Source: Bacteroidota bacterium
GTDB taxonomy: Bacteria > Bacteroidota > Bacteroidia > Cytophagales > Cyclobacteriaceae
Direction: 5' to 3'
DNA length: 64,000 nucleotides
Assembly: GCA_023428695.1 (NCBI GenBank)
Contig: JAEYWY010000002.1
Location: 310,001 to 374,000 of the forward strand
The notes under the pieces were generated by a model. The model made no database searches. It was not told where the DNA came from and saw only the letters and a list, made by a program, of their open reading frames with translations. Below, one piece after another: positions 1 through 8,900 of this stretch. The position numbers were made by a program, and so were the translations under genes. Each line of letters opens with the position of its first letter. Within the stretch, counting starts at the first letter, position 1.

Positions 1-693
1 GGTGTTTGGTCCGGTGTCGCCTTCTCCTATTCGTTTGTAGTCCTTCGCTTCGGGAAGGATTACATAGTCTTTGCCATCGGTGAGAACGAATACCGACAGT
101 TCAATTCCACTGAGAAATTCTTCGATCAGTACTTTGTTGCTTGCCTCACCAAACTTGTGACTCAGCAGCATTTCGTCCAGTTCCTTGTTCGCTTCATCGT
201 GCGACTGACAGATAACAACGCCTTTCCCCGCAGCAAGGCCATCTGCCTTTAGTACAACCGGGGTTTGAAGAGCACTCACATATTGACGCGCATCGGCAAT
301 CTCGCCGGCCGTAAATGTTTTTGCCTTGGCAGTAGGTACACCATGTCGGAGCATAAACTGCTTGGAAAAATCCTTGCTGCCTTCCAGCCGGGCCCCGGAC
401 TTGCCAGGTCCGATTAATAAAATGTGACGGAGTTCATCCTTTGATTCAAAGTAGTCCCGGATGCCTTTCACCAACGGCGCCTCCGGACCGACGACCAGCA
501 TCGATATTTCTTTATCAAGGCAAAATTTGCCAAGCTGTTCAAAATCGTCGCTTTTTATGCCGACGTTTTCACCTACAAGACGAGTTCCGGCGTTACCAGG
601 AGCGACGTACAGCTTCTCACAGCTTTGGCTCTGCCGGATCTTCCAGGCGAAAGCATGCTCCCGGCCTCCATTGCCTACGACAAGTATGTTCAT
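1..693 (-). CDS. purD: Phosphoribosylamine--glycine ligase (GARS), C-terminus cut by window edge
   Basis: PurD joins phosphoribosylamine and glycine with ATP in the second step of purine synthesis in the cytoplasm. The frame is open from the ATG at 693 to the window edge, giving 231 residues of a family usually about 420 long, so only the N-terminal domain and the start of the ATP-grasp domain are visible. Family motifs in order are VVGNGGREHA (residues 5-14), GPEAPLVKGI (69-78), LEGSKDFSKQFM (103-114), KADGLAAGKGV (149-159) and GDTGPNT at the cut end. The start is supported by a TAnnTTTG promoter element 25 bases upstream. It lies downstream of recQ on the same strand but is separated from it by a terminator, so it has its own promoter. 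The reading frame is intact as far as seen. Confidence 0.96.
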   Translation of the reverse strand, partial: MNILVVGNGGREHAFAWKIRQSQSCEKLYVAPGNAGTRLVGENVGIKSDDFEQLGKFCLDKEISMLVVGPEAPLVKGIRDYFESKDELRHILLIGPGKSGARLEGSKDFSKQFMLRHGVPTAKAKTFTAGEIADARQYVSALQTPVVLKADGLAAGKGVVICQSHDEANKELDEMLLSHKFGEASNKVLIEEFLSGIELSVFVLTDGKDYVILPEAKDYKRIGEGDTGPNT

Positions 694-717
694 TAAGGAA
701 ATTCGAAAAATAAATTC

Positions 718-725
718 CAAAGATA
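718..725 (-). promoter_or_regulatory. Bacteroidota -7 element of purD
   Basis: Read on the minus strand this is TATCTTTG, a full match to the Bacteroidota consensus TAnnTTTG. It ends 24 bases before the purD ATG. No clear TTG at -33 was identified. Confidence 0.65.
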
Positions 726-763
726 ATTTTCTATTCCATTAAATAAAATCGGGCGGGTTCCGA

Positions 764-794
764 CAAAAAAAGGCCCGGATTTGAACCGGGCCTT
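764..794 (-). terminator. Rho-independent terminator after recQ
   Basis: A perfect 9-bp stem, AAGGCCCGG at 770-778 with CCGGGCCTT at 786-794, encloses a 7-nt loop. It is followed on the minus strand by a run of T (764-770). It begins 23 bases after the recQ stop codon and separates recQ from purD. Confidence 0.9.
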
Positions 795-817
795 CACGAA
801 AATGGTGATTTCTGAAT

Positions 818-3004
818 CTAGTTGGCGTATTCCGAAAGGAACTTGATACGCATGAGGCGGATCTCCTCTTCGGAGTAGTCGGCAATGCTGTCGTCCTGAA
901 GAGCCATTTCGAGGCTATCGGACTCTGCATTCATGAAGTAATCGTGGATATCGTCCTGTTTGTGAACGTCGAGCACCTGATCTATGTAGTAGTTCAGGTT
1001 GAGTTTCGTACCTGAAAAACAAATATTCTCGACTTCGGTAAGCAAGTCCTCGAAAGAAAGGTTTATTGATTCCGCGATCTCTTCGAGGTCTACCTTACGA
1101 TCAATTTGCTGGATGATGAAGATTTTTGTTTTCGATTTGTTTACCGAAGACTTCACAACAACATCATTCGCCGTTTCGATGTCGTTCTCCTCTACGTATT
1201 CCTTGATTGTTTCGATGAACTCCTTTCCAAACTTGTTCACCTTACCCATACCCACACCGTTGACCTGTGCGAGCTCCTCACGCGACGTTGGATAAGTCGT
1301 CGCCATTTCTTCAAGCGACGGATCCTGGAATATCACATACGGAGGCAGATTCTTTTCCTTTGCAATTTTCTTACGAAGTGTCTTCAGAATCTCGAAAAGC
1401 TTATCGTCGTAAGACTTGGACGGCACCTGTCTTTCAGCTGATTCTTCTTCCTCGTCGATATCGGTCGTAAAATCGTGATCTCTTGAAAGTTCAACGAGGT
1501 ACGGTTTCTTGAGGAACTCTGCTCCTCTGCGGGACACCTTCAACGCACCGATGTTATCAATGTCCTTCTCGAGGAATTGATAAATGAGCGTCTGACGAAT
1601 GACCGACTTCCAGTAATCGGCATCCTGATCCGATCCCTTTGCAAATACCGGCAAGTCGAAGTGCCCGTAACTCTTAACGTATTCATCCTCAACACCGCGA
1701 ATGACATGAACCAGGTGATTGAGACCGAATCGTTCGTTAGTAAGCTTGACAGTTCTTAGAACAAGTGAAATTGCTTCCGTACCGTCAAAGCGTTCGCGCG
1801 GATGTACGCAGTTGTCGCACATGCCGCAGTTTTCCTGATTGTATTCTTCACCGAAGTAGTGAAGCAATTGTCTTCTGCGACAAACCGGAGACTCGGCATA
1901 GTATTCCATCTCCTGCAAAAGGATGCGCGCATTTTCACGCTCCTGCACAGGTTTGTCTTTGTTGAATTTCTCAAGCTTGTTCAGGTCATTGTGGCTATAG
2001 AACATGAGGCAGATGCCTTCAAGACCATCGCGACCTGCGCGACCGGTTTCCTGGTAATAGCCTTCGAGTGATTTGGGAACATCGTAATGCACGACGAATC
2101 GCACATCGGGTTTATCGATACCCATTCCAAAGGCAATTGTCGCGACAATGATGTCAACTTCTTCATTCAGGAAATCGTCCTGATTCTTCATGCGGACATC
2201 CGGATCAAGACCTGCGTGATAGGGTGCTGCCTTAAATCCGTTCACGTTCAGAAGTCGTGCGATTTCTTCAACCTTCTTACGGCTAAGGCAGTATATCACA
2301 CCAGACTTGCCTTTATGTTCCTTGAGGAATTTGATTAGTTGTTTCTTCGTCTCCTTCTTTGGTCTGACTTCGTAATAAAGATTCTTACGATTGAATGAGG
2401 AAAGGAAGACATCAGCTTCCTCCATCTGGAGGTTCTTTTGAATATCGAGCTGAACCTTTGGCGTTGCCGTCGCGGTCAGCGCGATCACCGGCATGTCACC
2501 AAGATTCTGGATCATGGTCTTGATGCGGCGGTACTCGGGCCTGAAGTCATGGCCCCATTCAGAGATACAGTGAGCTTCATCTATGGCAACAAACGAGACG
2601 TTTACCTTTTTCAGGAATTCAATGGTCTCTTCCTTATTCAGGGATTCGGGGGCTACATACAGCAATTTGACGTTGCCGTTCATGCACTCCTTCTTGAGTC
2701 GGGTGATCTCGCCTTTACTCAGCGTCGAGTTGAGGAAGCGCGCATTCACACCATAAGCATTCATCTGATCAACCTGATTCTTCATGAGCGCGATCAGCGG
2801 TGAAATCACGATAGCAAGACCTTCACGCACCATCGCTGGAAGCTGGTAGCACAAAGATTTACCAGCACCCGTGGGCATTATCACAAACGTATTGTTCCCT
2901 TCCAACAGGTTCCGAATGATAGCCTCCTGATTACCACGGAACTGACTGTATCCGAATATCTCTTTCAAACGCTCCTTAAGAGCATCTTTCTCTTCTACCA
3001 ACAT
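818..3004 (-). CDS. recQ: ATP-dependent DNA helicase RecQ
   Basis: RecQ is a 3'-to-5' helicase acting in recombination and replication-fork repair. The 728-residue protein has Walker A GAGKS (46-50), the DEAH box (142-145), the helicase C-terminal domain with the arginine-finger region ETGRAGRDG, the RQC zinc-binding cysteines (a Cys-rich stretch ending CGMCDNC, about residues 375-398) and an HRDC domain near residues 530-605. About 115 extra residues follow the HRDC domain, predicted partly helical; E. coli RecQ (about 610 residues) lacks this extension, though longer forms are common in Bacteroidota. The start is an ATG, and a minus-strand TAGCTTTG element lies 47 bases upstream, interleaved with the divergent kdsD promoter. 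A terminator follows directly. Confidence 0.96.
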   Translation of the reverse strand: MLVEEKDALKERLKEIFGYSQFRGNQEAIIRNLLEGNNTFVIMPTGAGKSLCYQLPAMVREGLAIVISPLIALMKNQVDQMNAYGVNARFLNSTLSKGEITRLKKECMNGNVKLLYVAPESLNKEETIEFLKKVNVSFVAIDEAHCISEWGHDFRPEYRRIKTMIQNLGDMPVIALTATATPKVQLDIQKNLQMEEADVFLSSFNRKNLYYEVRPKKETKKQLIKFLKEHKGKSGVIYCLSRKKVEEIARLLNVNGFKAAPYHAGLDPDVRMKNQDDFLNEEVDIIVATIAFGMGIDKPDVRFVVHYDVPKSLEGYYQETGRAGRDGLEGICLMFYSHNDLNKLEKFNKDKPVQERENARILLQEMEYYAESPVCRRRQLLHYFGEEYNQENCGMCDNCVHPRERFDGTEAISLVLRTVKLTNERFGLNHLVHVIRGVEDEYVKSYGHFDLPVFAKGSDQDADYWKSVIRQTLIYQFLEKDIDNIGALKVSRRGAEFLKKPYLVELSRDHDFTTDIDEEEESAERQVPSKSYDDKLFEILKTLRKKIAKEKNLPPYVIFQDPSLEEMATTYPTSREELAQVNGVGMGKVNKFGKEFIETIKEYVEENDIETANDVVVKSSVNKSKTKIFIIQQIDRKVDLEEIAESINLSFEDLLTEVENICFSGTKLNLNYYIDQVLDVHKQDDIHDYFMNAESDSLEMALQDDSIADYSEEEIRLMRIKFLSEYAN

Positions 3005-3034
3005 CTTATTTGTTTCGATAAAAACCTAATTATA

Positions 3035-3042
3035 TATCTTTG
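3035..3042 (+). promoter_or_regulatory. Bacteroidota -7 element of kdsD
   Basis: TATCTTTG matches TAnnTTTG exactly. It overlaps the TTG at 3040 that would begin the longest kdsD frame. That TTG is therefore inside the promoter and cannot be the start if this element is used. Confidence 0.65.
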
Positions 3043-3050
3043 TGTTCCAA

Positions 3051-3058
3051 CAAAGCTA
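3051..3058 (-). promoter_or_regulatory. Bacteroidota -7 element of recQ
   Basis: On the minus strand this reads TAGCTTTG, a match to TAnnTTTG, 47 bases before the recQ ATG. It lies 8 bases from the plus-strand element of kdsD, so the two divergent promoters overlap. Confidence 0.55.
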
Positions 3059-3072
3059 ATTTTCAAAAGGCA

Positions 3073-4041
3073 TTGAATTTAGTAAAAAATATCAAAAAAA
3101 TTGCACAGGCTGTCTTATTAAATGAAGCGCATGCAATTGAAAATCTGATCAATCTCATTGACGATAACTTTGAAGCTTGCGTCAACGAAATTTATTCTGC
3201 AAAGGGCCGTGTTGTCATTACAGGCATCGGCAAAAGCGCCATTATTGCAAATAAAATAGTTGCCACACTCAACTCGACCGGCACACCTGCGTTGTTCATG
3301 CATGCGGCCGACGCCATCCATGGTGATCTTGGTATGATCCAGAAGGATGACATTGTTATCTGTATTTCAAAGAGCGGAAATACTCCGGAGATCAAGGTTC
3401 TTGTTCCGTTACTCAAACGCAGAGGATCAAAGCTTGTTGCTTTAATTTCAAACACAAATTCATATCTCGCGCAACAAGCCGATTTCGTGCTCAATGCAAC
3501 GATTGCAGAAGAAGCATGTCCTCACAATCTTGCACCAACTACAAGCACAACTGTGCACCTTGCGCTCGGCGACGCACTCGCTGTATGCTTGCTTGAGAAG
3601 CGTAACTTCTCTTCGAAAGACTTTGCTGAGTTCCATCCGGGCGGCTCTCTTGGAAAGCAGCTTTATTTGAAAGTTTCTGACATCTACCTGCAGAATCAAC
3701 TTCCGCGCGTGTCACCCGACACGCTCGTTACTGACGCCATACTCGAGATTTCCGGCAAGCGTCTCGGTTGTACAGCTGTAATTGATGAAAACGGTGAAAT
3801 GGCCGGAATTATAACTGACGGGGACCTTAGAAGAATGCTTCAGAAAAACATTAATATTGGGAATCTCAAAGCCGCTGACATCATGACGATAAACCCAAAA
3901 CACATTCAAAAAGATGAATATGCTGTTAAAGCCCTTCATATCATGCAGGAAAACAATATCACTCAGCTTCCTGTGATGGATGGCAGCAAGATCGTTGGCT
4001 TTGTCCACCTGCATGACCTTCTCAAAGAGGGTATCGTATAA
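3073..4041 (+). CDS. kdsD: D-arabinose-5-phosphate isomerase (KpsF/GutQ family)
   Basis: The enzyme converts ribulose-5-phosphate to arabinose-5-phosphate, the first step to Kdo for lipopolysaccharide. With the chosen start it has 322 residues, the usual length: an SIS sugar-isomerase domain (GIGKSAIIANK near residue 52, SKSGNTPE near 100, the GDALAV and HPGGSLGK motifs) followed by two CBS domains (about 195-322). The frame is open back to a TTG at 3040, but that codon lies within the TATCTTTG promoter element. I therefore place the start at the TTG at 3073, eight bases after the ribosome-binding-like AAAAGG. The start remains the uncertain part. The next gene, a mannose-1-phosphate guanylyltransferase, follows after 44 bases and probably shares the transcript. 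Confidence 0.93.
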   Translation: MNLVKNIKKIAQAVLLNEAHAIENLINLIDDNFEACVNEIYSAKGRVVITGIGKSAIIANKIVATLNSTGTPALFMHAADAIHGDLGMIQKDDIVICISKSGNTPEIKVLVPLLKRRGSKLVALISNTNSYLAQQADFVLNATIAEEACPHNLAPTTSTTVHLALGDALAVCLLEKRNFSSKDFAEFHPGGSLGKQLYLKVSDIYLQNQLPRVSPDTLVTDAILEISGKRLGCTAVIDENGEMAGIITDGDLRRMLQKNINIGNLKAADIMTINPKHIQKDEYAVKALHIMQENNITQLPVMDGSKIVGFVHLHDLLKEGIV

Positions 4042-4085
4042 AAAAAAATTTTCGCATTAAAGCTCGCCTCAGGCGGTTTAAGCTG

Positions 4086-5162
4086 ATGAACAACAATTTG
4101 TATGTCGTACTAATGGCCGGAGGCGTAGGAGTACGCTTTTGGCCTTACAGCCGGAATTCGAAGCCAAAACAATTTCTTGACGTCCTGGGTACAGGCAAAA
4201 CCCTGCTGCAATCAACGTTTGATCGATTTGTGGCACTGTGCCCGCTCGAAAACATCTACGTTGTTACCCACGAGGAGCACGCGGACCTGGTCCGTGAGCA
4301 ACTTCCGGTGCTCGAAAGCAACCAGATCCTGGCGGAACCGATGCGGAAAAACACGGCGGCCTGTATTGCTTATGCCAGTTATGTAATCGCCGCCCGGAAT
4401 CCAGAGGCCGTCATGCTGGTGTCTCCGGCAGACCATCTGATTCTCAAGGAGTCTGAGTTTCATGAAGTTACACGCAAAGCTGCCGAACAGGCGAAGAGCC
4501 AGGACAAGCTGATCACGCTTGGTATAAACCCGACACGCCCTGAAACAGGCTATGGTTATATACAGTACCACACTGAAAAGAGCTTCGTCAAGAAAGTGAA
4601 GACATTCACGGAGAAGCCGGAACTATCGCTCGCCAAAAAATTCCTGGAAAGTGGAGATTTCGTCTGGAACTCAGGCATTTTCATTTGGGGCGTCCAGGCG
4701 ATCCTGCGCGCAATGCATGAATACCTGCCCGAAATGACGGAAGTCTTTGACGAGATCAAGGGCAAACTGGGCACACCCGACGAACGCGGAGCTATTCACA
4801 TTGCCTACCCGCAATGCAAAAGCATTTCGATCGACTACGGTGTGATGGAAAAGGCGAAGAACGTGTATGTATGTCTCGGCAATTTTACCTGGTCTGACCT
4901 GGGATCATGGGGCTCCATCCATGAGATCTCCGCGAAGGACGAAAACAACAACGTTGTGGCTGCCAACGCCATCACCTACGAAACCCGGAATTGCATGATC
5001 AAAGGATCACCCGACAAACTCATCGTCGTTCAGGGTCTTAACGGCTACCTAGTGGGTGAATTCGGGAATGTGGTTATCGTTTGTGAAAAAGACAGGGAAG
5101 AGCAGTTCCGCAGGTTCGTCAACGATGTGAAGGCAAGACCAAATTCGACGGAATTCGTTTAG
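4086..5162 (+). CDS. manC: Mannose-1-phosphate guanylyltransferase
   Basis: This nucleotidyltransferase makes GDP-mannose from mannose-1-phosphate and GTP, a precursor for glycans and GDP-fucose. The 358-residue protein starts with the nucleotide-binding loop MAGGVGVRFWP and SKPKQFLD. It also carries SPADHLI and TGYGYIQY, a FVWNSGIF segment, and the FTWSDLGSWGS motif, all hallmarks of the family. The length matches the single-domain form; the extra C-terminal phosphomannose-isomerase domain found in enterobacterial ManC is absent. It starts with ATG 44 bases after kdsD. The symbol is given by family and could equally be written manC1 or rfbM. Confidence 0.93.
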   Translation: MNNNLYVVLMAGGVGVRFWPYSRNSKPKQFLDVLGTGKTLLQSTFDRFVALCPLENIYVVTHEEHADLVREQLPVLESNQILAEPMRKNTAACIAYASYVIAARNPEAVMLVSPADHLILKESEFHEVTRKAAEQAKSQDKLITLGINPTRPETGYGYIQYHTEKSFVKKVKTFTEKPELSLAKKFLESGDFVWNSGIFIWGVQAILRAMHEYLPEMTEVFDEIKGKLGTPDERGAIHIAYPQCKSISIDYGVMEKAKNVYVCLGNFTWSDLGSWGSIHEISAKDENNNVVAANAITYETRNCMIKGSPDKLIVVQGLNGYLVGEFGNVVIVCEKDREEQFRRFVNDVKARPNSTEFV

Positions 5163-5209
5163 CCTGGCTACAGACCGTCGGGATTATTTTTTCATCACCG
5201 ATGTAATAA

Positions 5210-5217
5210 TACCTTTG
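5210..5217 (+). promoter_or_regulatory. Bacteroidota -7 element of ruvA
   Basis: TACCTTTG matches TAnnTTTG and ends 16 bases before the ruvA ATG, within the 71-base gap after the guanylyltransferase gene. Confidence 0.65.
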
Positions 5218-5233
5218 CGTTCGCACCAATCCT

Positions 5234-5827
5234 ATGATAGCATTTCTCAAAGGGAAGCTCGTACACCGTGACCCCACCCACGTCGTCATTGAAGTGAACG
5301 GCGTTGGGTATCATGTCCATATTTCGCTGCAGACGTTCTCCGCGATTAAAGAACGGGAGAATGTTTTCCTCTTTACGCACCTCGCGATCCGGGAGGATGC
5401 TCACGTGTTGTATGGGTTTGCGTCCGAAGGTGAAAAGCGGCTCTTCCAACAGTTGACTTCCGTGAGCGGAGTAGGGCCGAGCACCGCCGTCGTGATGTTG
5501 TCGTACATGAATGAGAATGAACTCAAATCCGCCATCGTGCGTGAGGATGCCGTTGCCCTGCAATCCATCAAGGGAATCGGAGGAAAAACTGCGCAAAGGG
5601 TCATTATCGAATTGAAGGATAAGCTCAAAAAAGAAAGCTGGGAGGAGAGCCAGCCATCAATTTCCCAAGGGGGTTACAATACTGTCAGGAAAGAGGCGTT
5701 ATCTGCTTTACTCACCCTGGGTTTGCCAAAAGCGGTGGCAGAGAAAAGTATAGATAGCGTCCTGAAAAAATCAGGAAATACTGTTACCTTGGAAGATTTG
5801 GTTAAACAAGCGCTTAAGAATGCGTAG
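5234..5827 (+). CDS. ruvA: Holliday junction branch migration protein RuvA
   Basis: RuvA binds four-way junctions as a tetramer and loads the RuvB motor. The 197-residue protein has the N-terminal OB-fold (MIAFLKGKLV to about residue 62), the two helix-hairpin-helix motifs (VSGVGPSTAVVML and IKGIGGKTAQRVI) and the small C-terminal domain III that contacts RuvB (about 150-197). The start ATG is placed by a TACCTTTG element just upstream. The ruvB gene is not next to it but lies 57 kb away in this window. The downstream neighbour is sprA, a gene order seen in many Bacteroidota. Confidence 0.96.
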   Translation: MIAFLKGKLVHRDPTHVVIEVNGVGYHVHISLQTFSAIKERENVFLFTHLAIREDAHVLYGFASEGEKRLFQQLTSVSGVGPSTAVVMLSYMNENELKSAIVREDAVALQSIKGIGGKTAQRVIIELKDKLKKESWEESQPSISQGGYNTVRKEALSALLTLGLPKAVAEKSIDSVLKKSGNTVTLEDLVKQALKNA

Positions 5828-5918
5828 TGCCATGCCAAGCTATATAGCAGGCTATCTGATTTCTTCTGACTGGTGCTTTGAACTCAATTGATTAAGGGTC
5901 GTTTTAAACAGCGTTTAA

Positions 5919-8900
5919 TTGAGGTTTTTTATACGGAAGATCACCCACAACCTTAACCTGAGTCATAGCCTGTTTCTATGGCTTTGTTTCCTCATTATCC
6001 CTTCCGAAATTTTTGCACAGCAACAAGACTCTGCCCGACTTCGGTCAGATACGACCGCCATTGATCAGCCTTATAGTCCTTCGCGCAGACCGACGTTCAG
6101 ACCTTCCGATCGGTATGGCGATCCCTTTTCAAATACCACAACGGAATCGCCACTGTTTCTGAAAAATCCGTCAAGCATGACACTCGACGTGGAGATCGAC
6201 ACCGCGGGTAATTATACGATCTACGAAAAGCTTGGTGAGCTTAATTATCGGCCGGCATCGAGCATGTCGTTCGAAGAATACAAGCAATACCAGGACCGTC
6301 AGATACTCAAGAACTACTGGAAGTCACGCGCCCGCGCACAGGATGGAGAAAGTCCCGTAAGCTCGCGAGGCATCATCCCAAAGATCTATATCAGCCCTGT
6401 ACTGGATCGGATTTTTGGCGGAAGCTATGTGGAGCTCGTTCCACGCGGATTTGTCACCCTGGATTTCGGCGGACAGTTTCAAAAAATAAACAACCCGGCC
6501 ATGCCTATCCGCCAGCAGCGGAACGGCGGATTTGAATTCGATCAACAGATAAACCTCAGCGTCATCGGAAAAGTTGGCGAGAAACTGCAGGTGATGGCCA
6601 ACTTTGACAACAACAACTCCTTCGACTTTCAAAACAACATGAAGGTCGAATACACGGGTTTCAAGGAAGACATTCTGCAGAAGCTTGAGATCGGTAACGT
6701 CAGCCTTCCGTTGAACAACACACTCATCCAGGGCGCTCAAAACCTTTTTGGTATCAAGGCGCAGTTGCAATTCGGAAAGCTCAACGTGACCACTATTGCG
6801 ACAACGCAACGGGGGAAAACATCAGCCATCAATCTCGGCGGCGGCGGTCCTGGCGGATCGGGACAAGGCCGGCCCTTCGAACTCATCGCATCGCAGTACG
6901 ACGAGAACCGCCACTTCTTCCTGAGTCACTTCTTCCGCGACAACTATGAGAAGTGGACGCAACACACACCGCAGATTACGTCGGGTGTGAACATCATGCG
7001 TGTCGAGGTCTACATCCTGAACCGGAACAACGATACGCAGACGCTGCGAAACATTGTCGGATTAATGGACATTGGCGAACCCGTCCGGATTTACAACCCT
7101 GGGGTTACCAGCAACGGTGCGGAGGGCGCTGCCGACAACCAGGCAAACACGTTAAATTACATCGATGGTCTTCTCGCTACTGCGTCCCGTAACGTCGATG
7201 TGATTAACACCGAGCTTTCGGACCGCGGTCTCAAATCCGGTGTCGATTTCGAAAAGATCTCCGGTGCCCGCAAACTTAACTCAACCGAATTTACCTTCCA
7301 TCCTTACCTCGGTTACATCACACTAACGCGTAAGCTGCAGAATGACGAAGCCATCGCCGTCGCTTTCGAATACACCTACCGTGGCGAGTTGTACCAGGTT
7401 GGCGAACTCACAGAAGATTATGCCACACTTGACAGAAGTGAAGATGAAGTTGTCTTTTTGAAACTATTGCGTCAGCGTAACCTGTCCACATTCCTCAAGA
7501 TGCCGACATGGGATCTGATGATGAAGAACATTTACAGCCTTGGAGTAAACCAGCTGACAAACGATGGATTCCAGTTGCGCGTAATTTACAAAGACGACGC
7601 ATCGGGAACAGATCAGCCCCAGCTTCAGGAACCTGTATTTCAGGACAAGCCCCTTGTCGAATTGTTTGGGCTCGACAGGTTGAACACCGTTAACGACCCG
7701 TTTCCCGACGGCAACTTCGACTACGTTGAAGGGATCACCGTTAACTCGGCAAACGGTCTGATTATATTTCCGTTCCTTGAGCCGTTTGGCCGAACACTCC
7801 GTTCAAAACTCGGCGACAACCCTGTGCTTATACGCAAATACGCATATGACACCTTGTACCGAACTACGAAAGCAGAAGCAGAACTGTTTGCTACCAAAAA
7901 TAAATTCTGGCTGAAAGGTTTTTATTCGTCCGCCGGTGGCGGATCTGCAAAGGAGATCATGGTTCCGGGCTTCGGCCTGGCGCAGGGATCCGTCAAGGTG
8001 TTTGCAGGAGGCCTCGCGCTGATGGAGGGGACTGACTTTGTGGTTGATTACACCTTCGGAAAGGTCACGATCCTGAATGACGCTATCCTGAATTCAGGGA
8101 AAGAGATACAGGTCACGTATGAACAAAATGACCCGTTTGCATTTCAAACGCGCAGTCTGTTAGGTACGCGTTTCGACTACAGACTGAACGACGACATCAA
8201 CTTTGGGTCAACATTTCTGTATTACAACGAACGACCCGTCATCTCGCGAAACCAGATCGGTACCGAGCCTGCGCGAAATATGCAATACGGGCTTGACTTC
8301 AACATCAACAAGCAGAGCCGGATGCTGACAAAAATGATTGACGCAATTCCGCTCATCCAGACCAAGGAACAATCCACAATTAATATCACGGGTGAATTTG
8401 CCCAGCTCATTCCGGGAACCTCAAATGTCGTCGATGGAGAAGGCACGGCCTACATTGACGACTTCGAAAGTACGGCTACACCATATTCGATGATGCATCC
8501 GTTCAGCTGGAAACTCGCGGCGGTGCCTCAGACGGCAGATAACATTTACTATGGTCAGCCCGGGGCCTACCCGGACGGAGCGGAACTAAACAAGGGTTTC
8601 CGGCGTGCTAAACTGGCGTGGTACACGATTGACAATCAGCTCCTGCGCAGCCGTGGTGCTTACCTGCCTCCCAACATCACCGAGGAAGACCAGAAAAACA
8701 ACTATGTCCGCATAGTTGAATTTGACGAAATCTTTCCGCAAAAGACCGTACAACAGGTAGCGCTTCCTGAGCAGATACTTGACCTCGCATACTATCCGCA
8801 GGAGCGCGGTCCCTACAACTACAACGATAAGCTTGACGGTGCAGGCAAACTTCCATTGAGCGACATCGAACGAAACTGGGCCGGGATCACAAATGCAATA

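Noticed and set aside
3040..3072. Extended kdsD start at TTG 3040
   Set aside because: The codon is part of the TATCTTTG promoter element; family N-termini begin later.
5839..5848. GCTATATAGC palindrome downstream of ruvA
   Set aside because: Ten AT-rich bases of symmetry are expected by chance in a window of this size; no supporting context.
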